From assembly GCA_035578175.1 (NCBI GenBank), contig JAQMRL010000003.1, forward strand, positions 105,202,969 to 105,266,968: a stretch of 64,000 nt of DNA, written 5' to 3'. The number at the start of each line of letters is the position of its first letter. Positions within the stretch are counted from its first letter, which is position 1. Position numbers and translations under genes: made by a program. The notes under the pieces are model-generated. The model saw nothing but the letters and a program-made list of their open reading frames with translations, was not told where the DNA came from and did not search any database. Positions 22,393-33,712 of this stretch are shown here, in pieces. The DNA comes from Catonia carolina. Its lineage: Eukaryota > Arthropoda > Insecta > Hemiptera > Achilidae.

Positions 22393-23019
22393 TGTAACAT
22401 TATTCCAGAAACGGTCGATGAGATAGGTTGTTTATTGTAAAATATTGTTCGTTGTATGGAGTTGAGTACGTTGTACGAGGATAGTAATTTGCGATGAATG
22501 AGATATATTTTGAATAGGAATTCTAAGAAGTCAAAAATACTAAAAATGTTTTTATTTTGATTTCTTTCACAATATTTCTCTTAAATGGAGAAAGTGTTTG
22601 AAGGATCTTGATTAATTTTTATACCGCAGATGTAAAAACAGTTAGCGCCCTTGTAGTCGATCAGTCAGTGATTGAATTTTGAATCAATGTGTCGGGCCGT
22701 TCGAAATAGTGTTGTTACTGGACCGGTTTCGAAGTACAATAACAGTGTGCGTAAGAGTGGTAAAAATTGTTTGTGGGAAGGTAAATAGAGTTTTTATTTC
22801 TAAAAGAACAGTACTCTATTGTTAGTCAAGTTTAGTTTAAACTTAATTTTGTAATTGATTTAATTTGTGTAACCTAATTGAATTTGTTATAAGACTAAGT
22901 TTAATCATCAACTGTAATTATTAATTGTGTAAATAAATAATAAATTGTTATAAGTTTAAAGTAAGTCTGTTTACTTTATTAAACCTAAATCCTTAACGGA
23001 TCTACGCTAAGGTGTTACA
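22393..23019 (+). repeat. Probable solo LTR
   Basis: A 627-bp stretch begins TGTAACATTATTCC and ends GGTGTTACA, the TG..CA ends usual for LTRs, with AATAAA-type signals near 22938 and GC-richer U3-like sequence in the middle. I see no exact target duplication and no second copy in the window, so the call rests on the ends and composition only. Confidence 0.4.
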
Positions 23020-23229
23020 ATATTTCGCTAAACTACTCTTGAATATTTTAGGTTTTACTACACTTTTATTTCACAATCAAATTGTATTTCAATTATTTTT
23101 ATTGCTAATCCTTTTATGTTGATTATAATCATCTGCAATATATTTTAGTATTATCTATAGTTATGTTATTATCCATTTTACTATTTTCTGATTTAAACAA
23201 AATCTTCTTTGTGTGTTTTTAACTGTCCT

Positions 23230-23290
23230 ATTTATATCCAATCCGGGAATCGAACCCGGACTTTCGGCTAAGCAATTGAATAAATACTGA
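23230..23290 (-). repeat. tRNA-like fragment (SINE remnant)
   Basis: The minus strand reads GCCGAAAGTCCGGGTTCGATTCCCGGATTGG over the T-arm/B-box part of a tRNA. The 5' half is missing, so it is a SINE or tRNA relic, not a gene. Confidence 0.5.
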
Positions 23291-23299
23291 CTAAAACAA

Positions 23300-24470
23300 C
23301 AAGACGTTTGCTTCCTAAAAAGTAATTTGTTTTCAATTTTCTTTTGCATCTTTGTACCGGTGATTAGTAGTAAATTGATAATAGTGAATTGGCATTATCA
23401 TTGCAAATACAATGGATCGAATTTCTTTTCTTCCTTTTTTTGTTTTTGAAGAAGAAAACACCTGATTATATGGAAACGTCCCTTCAACGTTTGGGACATT
23501 TGAGTAAATTTTCGATTTAATTACCATAAAGGGGATTTAAAGAGGAGTTGGAGTTGCATTTGTGAAGGATACAGTAGCTGAAATTAAGTGTTTGCAAACA
23601 TTCAGAATGTAGTAACTACATTAGTTTGGTACTTGAAGGTTACTGTAGAACTCTTGTGCAAAGATATTACTACAGTGTTACGGAATCCGTTTTTCTTTAT
23701 TGCCGTTTAGAAGAGCGGCAGAAACAGACTTAACTACATACATAATCATTTCTATTTCAGACAAAAACATAGGAGGATATTATATTTGAATGTGTTACCC
23801 AACGTCTACTTATTTTTTACAGTCGTGGTTGTTTTCTTTACTTAAAAATTGCATTAAATAGTTTGCCTTGTTTTTCGGAAGTTTTTGAGAATAATGTTTT
23901 ACGTCTTTAGGATTTATAATAAATGTTTAAACTAGTTTTCCCGCTTTCTTCACATTTATAATTGTTTGTTATCTCCTGTGTATTGTAGTGTATCTATTAT
24001 GTTATCTAACGACATTGTGTCTTGAAATATTTAGGAGAAACTAAATTTATTTATTAGCATAAATTTTAGTAACGTCTAGAAGCAAAGAAAAATCTCCCAG
24101 CAATTACCCTTGATTCCAATATTGATGCATTTTAGAATAAATTACAATTTCTTCTAAACTAAATGTCTCGGGCAGAAAAAAAATTAATTATAAAAATTGT
24201 AAAGCTTTTGTTTCATGAATGTTTCATCATTAAATATATTTATTTAGATTGTAATTTTGGAATAAGCCAATATTAATACGGTTTTTGAAGAAAATCGTAA
24301 ATGTAAACTAAGTTTAAGATAAAAACATATTGTTTATATAAAACTTGTAGAATTTCAGATTTTCTTTAATATTTGTTAATTCATTTTGGCCTAAAATATA
24401 CCTTACACCTGCACATGTTTCCCCTTCATTTAGTCAATTTATGAATAAAAATAACAGCGAATTAAAATTT
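23300..24470. other. Unassigned AT-rich sequence
   Basis: No convincing frame, RNA or repeat. Confidence 0.5.
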
Positions 24471-24474
24471 GTAA

Positions 24475-24640
24475 AAGGCCGTCTCCGTGGAGTAGTGGTA
24501 AGCGCTCTAGCCAACCAAGCGGAAAGCCCCGCGTTTGACTTTTGGCTAGCGTCTGGAAATTACATGTCAAAACTCATTGTTACCCATATACCCCCAAAGT
24601 ATTCGCTAATAACCAAGATGTTGATGCAACTTAACGTCTT
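24475..24640 (+). repeat. SINE-D copy
   Basis: CCGTCTCCGTGGAGTAGTGG (A-box-like) and a decayed B box are followed by TCTGGAAATTACATG and CGCTAATAACCAAGATGTTG. The same order occurs at 38876-39013. Confidence 0.6.
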
Positions 24641-25040
24641 CTTCCAACAAAGGTTTAGGCCGCAGCCTGTTTTGAACTCACAAACTATACATCTATCTCC
24701 ATCTTCTCCTAGGCCTACCGACATCCCTTTTATCGTCTGGAACATACAAGTGTGCCTCCTTAGGTATTCTGTGGTCTGACATCCTTGCCATGTGCTGTCT
24801 CCAACTTTGGCGATAATCCTTTATCTTTTCGTTCAAGTTGTAAATACCCAATTCTGACCTGATTCCCTCATTCCTTATTCTGTCCCAGCGTGTACACCCC
24901 TTATTTCTTCGACGATATCTCATTTCTGCCGTCTGGATTCTCCGCTCTTGGGTTTTTGTTGTTGTCCACGCCTCACTTCTGTACAGAATCACTGGAGCTG
25001 CCATAACTTTGTAGAACTTAAGTTTTGCGACCTTTCTCGC
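24640..25040 (-). pseudogene. LINE reverse-transcriptase C-terminal remnant
   Basis: On the minus strand about 103 residues remain open (VILYRSEAWTTTKTQERRIQ, RIPKEAHLYVPDDKRDVGRP), the C-terminal region of LINE polyproteins like that at 11319-13633. It ends in the same 3' phrase (AAAACAGGCTGCGGCCTAAA then a GGAAGAAG tail) seen at 31245-31325. The upstream RT core is absent: a 5'-truncated copy. Confidence 0.8.
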
Positions 25041-27415
25041 TCTTGCAACTTGAAATAAACTAAAAAAAATTATAAACGGTAAAATTATTTTTTTTTGTAT
25101 TGACTTGTTGGTCCTGGCAACTTTGCAGCACTCTCAATAGTTTCTTCGGAGAAGGTCATTCGGGCACTGGTGCTTGCTTCTTCTCCGCAGATAACGTTGT
25201 ATGTATAGTTTCCTTCCACGAAGGATAAGCAACAATCCCTATTCCAGTTCTTACCTACCAGAAAACTGACTCTGACCATTTCCTCTAAGACCTACCCACA
25301 TTCCTATTTCCTTCAGATCAATACCTCAGTGTTTCAAGAGGATTCTTCCTTACTCCATCCGTTGAACATGAGCACTTCATTCCTTCTGTGCTCACTGATT
25401 TTAGTATTCAGTGCATGAAATCCCAGCTCTGCTCGAATATATAATTTTAAAGCCTATCTAATCTACAGAATAACCTTATACATCCAAAGGAATCTCTCTT
25501 GAACCTGTAGTTCATATTTTACTATTATAAGCCAATATTACAACAGTCAATACCTTAATAAACTTGATAAAAATTCTGTTTCTATTCTACCTTCAGATGT
25601 ATGTTTATTTAAACAAATTAAATTTATTTAGTTTTAATTTCTCAATTTCCTCAATTTTTTTTAAAAAACACAGCTACTTTTCAAAATCTTTTTTTAGCAG
25701 GCACTTGTAATCCAAGAGATCCTATATACCAAATATCAGATTTCTCCTCCTTGTCGATCTGCATAATTATTTTGTTACAGAACGAAATTGGTCATTCTAC
25801 CAGGAAACAAATCTCAGGCTCTCAAATACATATTGTAATTTTTAACCTCCCACATACACTGAGAGTTAGATATTTTGACTTACCTGTATATTACAAAATA
25901 TGTTTAAGTTTTCTTGCAGAAATACTAGCTCGTGTACATGATCATTACTTCACGTTGTTTAAAACTAGAAATTTTTTTAAATAAAAATCTTTATAGTTTT
26001 TTTACGGTTTGGTTTTTATTACGTTTAGTGACGGGCTTTGGTAATTTACAAAACCTTAGTAGTTTTGTAAATTGCAATAAGCAATTTATAAAGGGCTCAT
26101 ATACGCCGATGTACGATATACGCGATTCAGTTAGAAAAGAGATGAAGGGTGGTAAAACGTAACAAAACACATTTACAAAATGTAAAACCACTAGCACAAA
26201 TTTAAATTTGTTCCACACGTTCACCTTTATATCTAAACGGAATAAACACGAGTTGCTTTAACTTTTATTTTTCGTCGTGGGAGATTTACATTGAAATTTA
26301 AAAATAAATTTACTTTTCGCTACATGTCAAATATAAGGAGGGAGTCGAATCTTGTCAATTTTATTCTTTTATGTGAGTATGTTAGCTTGAGTGGTGGGTA
26401 ACGGCAAGCATTTTTCGTCAATATAAACTTCAGATGCGAAGGGTTTTTGTCTTTTTTTTTATTTAGACGCATCAGCACTTTTTCGTACAGGCCTATTTTC
26501 TATAGTCTATATAGCTAGCTGGGGCTAATACTTTGTTTTTAGAGATAGATGTTTTAAATTTAGTGACAGTGCTGCCGTACCGTGAACAACATGTCGGAAA
26601 AGATCAATGGTTACACAAAAACATGAAAAGAAATTTTTTTAAACCTTGAATTATCATTGAATATCCTTTTAACTTTTTATTTTGCACAGACTATTTTTGT
26701 TACTGTTTTACTTTTGTTCCATTACGTTTTTCAATTAATATATGTCTTTTCATCGACAAAAATACAATATTTTTATTATTATTCCGTTAGCAGTTGAATC
26801 ATTCTTGTAAGTTTTGAACATATTTTATTATGTTAAAATTTTTTCTCCTGTGCGATTCCTGTTAAAGTCGTAAATTATGATATAATAATTTCTTTGTAGC
26901 GCTAAAACAATTGGGCTACAGCCATTTTTTATATTATATTATAGAAATTGTTTTATATGCTCATAAATTATTAATTGATAGGTTTCAATTAGGATGAATT
27001 AGGATGACGACGCCACGTAAAAACATACAGGAAGCGAGGATAACTGAACAAAAAGGAATAATCAAAGAATTACTTATGCCATCATTTCAGTGTTTTCCAG
27101 CCAATCGGAAAATGACTGTGGTGTTGAAAATTTCTTTCATAAAAGTAGAAGCAGTTAGTACTACGGGATGGTGAGAGTTGATTTTAAGACCTGAAGAAGA
27201 CAATGCGGGCCTCTAGAGTGAAGCGAATCCTATCCACAAATTCATTTTTCAGTTCTTCACTATTTTCACCTTCTTAAGATCAAGGAAGGTATAATTGTAC
27301 AAGATTTTATACAATTATTCAATTTAATAGTATATTAAACGTAAACGATTTTCTTTACAATTAAATTATTTAAAATTTTGAATTTATGTGTTTTAAGTAA
27401 GCTTTAATGTTTAAT
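25041..27415. other. Unassigned sequence
   Basis: No frame above about 80 residues is convincing. Positions 25100-25460 are slightly GC-richer and may be further LINE debris, but no domain can be read. The rest is AT-rich with nothing recognised. Confidence 0.45.
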
Positions 27416-27419
27416 TTTA

Positions 27420-27570
27420 CCCAGCCCGTGGTGTAGTATTAGCGCAAGAGAATTCTATACCGGGTTCAATTCCCAAGTTGGGCTCACATTTTTCATCTTT
27501 ATTGTCCCCTCATATCATTTTACTAACGCATAACCCTAGGTTCATATAGGCATCATCACACAATAAAAAA
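27420..27570 (+). repeat. SINE-E (tRNA-like head)
   Basis: CAGCCCGTGGTGTAGTATTAGCGC (A-box region) and CCGGGTTCAATTCCCAAG (B box) followed by a short tail ending in an A-rich run. One copy only in the window. Confidence 0.55.
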
Positions 27571-27620
27571 TAAAAATAATATTTTAAATATTTTAAATAA
27601 TATTTTATATAATATAAATA

Positions 27621-28010
27621 TATAATATACAATGAACAGCCAAACAAAACAAATTATAAATAACACTCACCTCAGAGTATAAAATGATATTCTAGATAAC
27701 TTTCGTATCTCTCGGAGACATCTTCAGGAACACACCACACGAATCACACAAAACACATATTACATATAAAATAAATACGAGTTTCGGCCTAATAGTAGCG
27801 CTTGGAATGGTTGTATACAACAAACTAAATTAATTGACGTGGTCTTCGACCGTATTTGTTTTATATGTAATATGTGTTTTGTGTGATTCGTGTAGTTTTT
27901 TCCTGAAGACGTCTCCGAGAAAGACGAAAGATATCTAGAATATCATGTAATACTCTGAGGTGAGTGTTATACATAATTTGTTTTGTTTGGCTGTTCATTG
28001 TATATTATAT
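27621..28010 (+). repeat. Foldback (long inverted repeat) element, copy 1
   Basis: The left end ATACAATGAACAGCCAAAC is mirrored by GTTTGGCTGTTCATTGTAT at the right end, and the arms pair inward through CTCACCTCAGAGTA against TACTCTGAGGTGAG and CTCTCGGAGAC against GTCTCCGAGA. No frame. It would form a long hairpin. Confidence 0.8.
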
Positions 28011-28079
28011 GTGTACTGTATGCAAACAAAGAATATAATGTTTTATAGAATAATATAATGTATATAAATTTATTAAATA

Positions 28080-28362
28080 TATAATGAACAGCCAAACAAA
28101 ACAAAATATACTCACCTTAGAGTTTTGGCCTCGTACTATACGGCCAAATAGTCGCGCGTGGAATGGTTGCATGCAATAAATTTAATTAATTGACGTGGTC
28201 TTCGACCGTATATGTTTTATAAGTAATAATATGTGTGTTGTGTGATTCGTGTAGTGTGTTCCTGATGATATTTCCGAGAGAGACGAAAGTTATCCAGAAT
28301 ATCATGTAATACTCTGAGGTGAGTATTATAAAGTTTTGTTTTGTTTGGCTGTTAATTATATA
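28080..28362 (+). repeat. Foldback element, copy 2
   Basis: Same family as 27621-28010, about 70 bases downstream, with ends AATGAACAGCCAAACAAAAC and GTTTTGTTTGGCTGTTAATT. Its left arm is shortened while the right arm keeps the full CCGAGAGAGACGAAAG to CTGAGGTGAG segment. Confidence 0.75.
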
Positions 28363-28529
28363 TATTTAGTGTATGCAAACAAAGGAAATAATAGTTAATA
28401 AAATAATATAAATATATATATATAACTTATATACATATGTAGGCCTACACATACTTCATCTCGATCTTTCAACCACATGAGACATAAATGACAACGAATA
28501 TTAAAATACAATTGCTTACTAATTAACAC

Positions 28530-28750
28530 CCTCTCTTCAATTAACTCTCTTACCCAAATCTTTTTCGCCTGATGAAGTTAGAACTGTCATTCATAACCTA
28601 CCTAAAAAGAAACCCCTAGGTTATAATCTAATCACTGTTCAAGTACTGAAAAAAATTTTACAGGAAGCAATAGGGTTCATAACACTTATTTTTAATTTTA
28701 TCTTCGTACTACATTTTATAACGTTTAGTGGACATTTGCAGTCCTAATAG
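28530..28750 (+). pseudogene. Jockey reverse-transcriptase fragment
   Basis: The plus strand reads FSPDEVRTVIHNLPKKKP then LITVQVLKKILQEAIGFITL and IFNFIF, the opening part of a Jockey RT. The fragment is isolated and stops after about 70 residues. Confidence 0.65.
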
Positions 28751-30663
28751 TAGTATTCCAAAACGTGATTAACCCACTAATAAACCTAAATCACACAGGC
28801 CCATTTTTTGGTTGGTATTATGTCCAAAAGTTTTTAAAAACCTTTTTGTTAAAAAGGCTTCTTATTATTCTGAATGATCGTATAGGCCTATCTACTCACC
28901 AAATCGGATTGAGGTGTAAACATTGTACCGTAAATCAACAATCTACCGTACTCATAGGTTGTAAAGAAAAGAAATGTTATAGTACAACAATTCCCGTCAA
29001 CGTAACACAGGGCCGTTGAATAAGGGATGACCCTTATTCAACGACCCTGACCAATAATAATAACAACCCTTCAAAACAAACTGAACTTTGCAACGTTGAC
29101 ACCAGGAGCAGTAGGAGCATGAAAACTTTAATTAATTATTTTTTTATTTACTTTAAAAACTCTCTTTACAGCTTTTATTATTTTCATTTTCTAATATTTT
29201 GTAGAAATCTAAAAGTGTCCATTTTGTAAATTCATAAAGTAGAACTTGGTATTTATGAACAAACAGAATCTCTATTGAAAATACATTGGACCAGATTTTC
29301 AGTTTTTGGTCAGAGTTAAAGTTTAATTTCGTCAAAGAAGTCAATGTTGATTTCACTATATCTTTCATTTTTCATAACGTGGCTAAGGTAATTTATGTGT
29401 TTGTAGGCCTATTTATTTATTTTCCGTCACATGTAACACTCGTAAAATACCTTATCAACGTTTTTAAGAAATTCGGTTTGTATACCAACCGTAGAAAAGA
29501 ACGTTTATATTTTAAGAATTATTTGGAAAAGAACGATCTTAGTCCTAAAGAATTTAAGTAAAATAAAATCAATTGCAGTTTTACTCGTGCAAAAGTAAAA
29601 AAATTGTTTTAGTTTGATTTTTCTTTGAAGAGGATTTTATGGATAATATAAAGTCTGTGTAAATTTCAGTATGAAATTTGCATGTTTACAATATGACCTC
29701 CAATTATAGAAATGTAATATAAATTACCAGTATATTAATTGATGTAATTAATTTAACTCATTTGATAATTAACGTCATGGAACTACTACACCATAACACA
29801 AATTATTCAAACTTTAATGGTTCAGTGATACCTAGTACTAAATCACGTTTAAAGTATGCTACAAAATTCTGCTAATAGTATTAAATAAGATTAAAATGTT
29901 GTTTGGATTGTTAGTTTTCAAATTAATTATTCCATAGTATGAAAGCTTATAAGATGCAGCTTTTTATTCCACTTACAGTGAAAATATTAAATTGTAATAT
30001 AGTTTTAAATTTCTGCTAATAAATTTAAGAACGTTATTATTTAAGCTTTTAGTACATACTCATTATTTTATTATTGCATAGTTTTTTATTGATTTCAAAA
30101 ACTGCTTTGTTCATGGAGATCCACCCACAGACTGAATTTTATGATCCAACCTAGTCAGTCAATTTATAAAATTCATTTAGAAAAGAGCACGTATTTTGCC
30201 TTTGCTAAAACAGGAGGTTTTTCTTCAATTTCAAAATATATATAAAAGCGCATTACATAATAAATAATCTCATAAAATAATAGTTTACGATCTGCTTCCT
30301 TTTCATTCAATCAAAAGTTTTAGTAGAATTTATAGATCACTTAATATCATACATTAAACTAATACATTGTATTTTATCAGTTAGTCGTAAACCTTCGTGG
30401 AAAATTAATATCATAACGAAGAAAGTTATAGAAAGATTGGAATATTCATTGTGACTTCAGAAGTACAAACACATGATGAGTCGTGGCTGTAACTCAAAAA
30501 CCATTCCGAATAAACTCTTACAATTTAAAATTTAGTGCTTCCTGAAAGACTATACTGTATTAAGTAATGCTAAAAAATTCTTTAATTTAAATTTAATAGC
30601 AAAGTCTATCAATTTATGTTTAAACTTATTCAAATCTATGTTTAAAAATATGTGCTGGGATTG
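28751..30663. other. Unassigned AT-rich sequence
   Basis: A short inverted pair (CAACGGCCCTGTGTTACG / GAATAAGGGATGACCCTTATTC) near 28990-29045 is visible. No gene or element is convincing. Confidence 0.45.
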
Positions 30664-31680
30664 TATACACCGGATGTCCCACAGATATAGAACCATAGGA
30701 AAATAGCACTGATTATCATTATATTGTTTATATTTTCTTCCCACGAATAAATGAAGTTTTGTTATGGTCAGCAATCATTAGAAAATGTTTAGATTTTTTT
30801 TTAAAATATCAATTTTGATATATTTTAAGCTCTATTTTAGCCAAAAATACAGGAATACATAAAATTGTAATTTGTTTCTATTTAAGCATTGTAAATTTTA
30901 TCAGTTAGTCGTATTGTACGTTTGGAGTGATGGTAACGTTATTTTATGGAGATGTTAAGATAGGTGATTTAAATCCATCTGCGGGGAAAAAATTATTGTT
31001 AAAAAAATATTGGAAATATTAAAAAAAAATTATTTATTTTATTTTTAATTTTGACAATTTGTTTTATCATCTAAAATCATTTACTTAAAAGTTGTTTTTT
31101 TTAAAACAAATTTAGTATTATTTTAAACACCTAATATAATTTCCTTCAGCAAAATTTAATTTTAAGAGACAGCTGATTGTTGCAATAATTTTAGATGATA
31201 AAAAATTGTCAAAATTAAAAAATAAATAAATGATTAATTAATTATTTTTGGATGGAGATATATGATATTGTTTGTGAGTTCGAAACAGGCTGCGGCCTAA
31301 TCCTTGGTAGGAAGAAGAAGAAGAAAATTATTTCCAATATTTTTTTAACAAAACAAATTTTGCTGCAGGTGGATTCGACCCACCTATCATTAGATCTTTG
31401 CACCAGAACGTAACCATTACTCCAAACATACAATAGTTATACATACAATAGTTATAAAATTTATAATACTTAACGGTTACAAATTTATGTATTTCTGTAT
31501 TTTAAGCTAAATTACAGCTTGAAATGTATCAAAATTGATATTTTTTAAAAGGTCTATACATTTTTTAATGATTCTTAACTATAACAAGTTTTTATTTAAT
31601 AGTGGGAAGAAAATATTTACAAACTAATGAAAATCAATGCTATTTCCCTATGGTTCAAATTCCGTGAGACACCCGGTATA
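30664..31680 (+). repeat. Foldback element of about 1 kb with tRNA-like sequences in both arms
   Basis: The left end TATACACCGGATGTCCCAC is mirrored by the right end (inverse TATACCGGGTGTCTCACGG). Arms of roughly 240-370 bases pair (TTCTTCCCACGAATAAATGA on the left, its inverse at about 31600 on the right). Both arms carry a tRNA-like stretch (GTTTGGAGTGATGGTAACG left, GGTGGGTCGAATCC on the minus strand right). The middle holds a separate LINE 3' end (31245-31325). A lone arm occurs at 11055-11283. Confidence 0.7.
31245..31325 (+). repeat. LINE 3' end inserted in the foldback loop
   Basis: GAGTTCGAAACAGGCTGCGG then CCTAATCCTTGGTAGGAAGAAGAAGAAG repeats the 3' end of the remnant at 24640-25040 with the same (GAA)n tail. 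Only about 80 bases of LINE are present. Confidence 0.65.
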
Positions 31681-31875
31681 ATAATAAATAAATTTATATT
31701 CTTGTATCATTTTTTCATTTTTCATTTTTTTTATATCATTACTTTTTTAATGAAATTTTAAACTGTGTAATGGAAACTTGGTTCAGGTTTTCGAACAATT
31801 TTTTTTTTAGCCACTTCAAGTGAATACCTGGTCTGTATTTTTTCTGCGTCCTGTGCAGTAGTACAAACTTCCTTA

Positions 31876-33326
31876 AGGCTTATTCCCACGACACTAGTTT
31901 ACTAGCTACTAGTACTAGCAGGATCTACTAGCGCGTCGGTGAATGAATCCTGAATCCTGGTTGAGAGGGCTGAGAAGCCCTATGATGGCGACATCGTGTT
32001 AAGGAACACCTGGTCGCTCGGGGAACAATCTTACCGAATAATTGCAACCTCATGAAATTTAGGGGGAATTTTATAGTTTAAAATTAGGAAATAGGATTCT
32101 GGCTCTTGCGGGATTGGGACTGGGACTTCAAAGGAGGTAATGTATTTTAAGAAGTTACTCGTGGATGAAAATTTATATTAAGGGACAAGTGGGTTTAAGA
32201 GCGGCTCTTTTCTTTTATTTTGTTTTTCAGTGGCCTTTTTCAGTTATGTGGGAGTTTTATTGTCTTGGGGAGGGGAAGGCATGCACCGTACTTAACGTGG
32301 ACAAATGGTACAATTTTAGGTAGGGGTTAGTTTATGATTTTAGGGGAGACGGAAAGGATAGAGTTTGGCATAATCACCGGCCTTTTATTTTCTAAGTGTT
32401 TAATAATTTAAAATGGCGGCTCTTTTCACTGTAGTGGAGTGATTATGCATAGGAACATGGGGACAACTACCAACTGGGGGGCGTGAGTCATACAAGTAGA
32501 TGAAGGGGCATGGGTATATAAGAGAAATACAGGGCGGAATAAAACTGTGGCAACTCTAAATTTTGATAAGTGGGTCATACTGGAATTTAGATAAAGTCGT
32601 GGAATGGTAATGGCATAAAGACTTCGGGTGGATGTGGGCGTCGGTACAAGTCCTGAATGATCTGGGGTCCGTCAGTTTTCCCGGCGTCGTGGAGCCGTTT
32701 CGAGGTATTGTAAATAAAGTCCTCCATAGAGGGGAAGAGAAGGTGTTCGTGTACGATGCGATTGGAGATAAGATAGTGAAACTTTGTGATGCACCGGAGG
32801 ACTTTGTTCTGGTATGCTGAAGTACGTTTTTTGTTGGTCTTGGAGAGTAAGGGCCACCATACCGGCGACCCGTACAAAAGGAAAGGACGTAGAATGGAGG
32901 AGTACATCAGAAGTTTCAGTTTTGAGGAGTATGCAGTAGAAATGAACAAAGGGACGAGTAAAGCGAACAGGGCCCTACCCTTGCTAAGCTTGTTGTCAAT
33001 GTGCTGCCAAAGTGTCAGTCGTTTATCTAGGTCGCGCGTCGGTGACGTTTCTCACGAAGCTAGTTAATTAATTATTGCCGGTGCTCTGAAAACATATATA
33101 TGTAAGTTGGGTTGTTTATTGCTGTACAAACTTTAAAGGTTACTTTTTAGCAATGTTTCCAAACGTTCACATCGGGCTAGTTTACTATGGTTAGTCAATC
33201 ACGTGACGTTTCATCCCTACTACCACTAGTAAAATCAAACATGTTCAAAGTCACTGGCGCGCTAGTCAATACTAGCCCTTTAACTAAACTAGCTGATAGT
33301 TGTTCGTGGGAATAGAGCTCTTCCGT
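31876..33326 (+). repeat. Terminal-inverted-repeat element of about 1.45 kb, host to a Jockey fragment
   Basis: The left end CTTATTCCCACGACACTAGT is mirrored by the right end (inverse TCTATTCCCACGAACAAC). Both ends are dense in ACTAG/CTAGT motifs (TACTAGCTACTAGTACTAG left; GCTAGTCAATACTAGC right) and a GCGCGCTAG/CTAGCGCGTC pair lies inside. No transposase is readable. The middle is occupied by a minus-strand Jockey RT fragment with its 3' region. Confidence 0.6.
32583..33034 (-). pseudogene. Jockey reverse-transcriptase C-terminal fragment
   Basis: The minus strand opens with DLDKRLTLWQHIDNKLSK and continues through LLMYSSILRPFLLYGSPVWW and AYQNKVLRCITKFHYLISN, the conserved region after the RT core of Jockey elements, ending at a stop near 32587. 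The sequence down to about 31960 probably includes its 3' untranslated region. Confidence 0.75.
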
Positions 33327-33659
33327 AAATTGACTTATATGTTACTAAAGTATTACATGATTTACTACTCGTATTTTATTTTACGTAATAATGAAATATA
33401 TTTAATGTATTGAACCGATTGGTTTCTGATTTAATAAGAAATTAACTCAAGATCCAAAGACAAATTAGAAGCTTCCTTAACATTTTTTATAAATATCCCA
33501 AATAATCATATAATTTAGTTGAGTATTACAGAATTAAATATAATATTTTAAATAAATATAGGCTTAAATATTTTAGTTTTATTTAAAATCGCATTAACAG
33601 TTTGATTAGACAATCGGTGGGTTACCTAACTTTAACGGTGAGTTTTGACTTGTAATTTA

Positions 33660-33712
33660 CATACCCTAGCTGGGAATCGAACCGGGATCTCCGCGTCATA
33701 AGCGGCTAGATA
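33660..33712 (-). repeat. tRNA-like fragment
   Basis: The minus strand reads CCGCTTATGACGCGGAGATC and CCGGTTCGATTCCCAGCTAG: an anticodon-like hairpin and a T-arm, but no D-arm or 5' acceptor strand. A SINE or tRNA relic. Confidence 0.45.
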
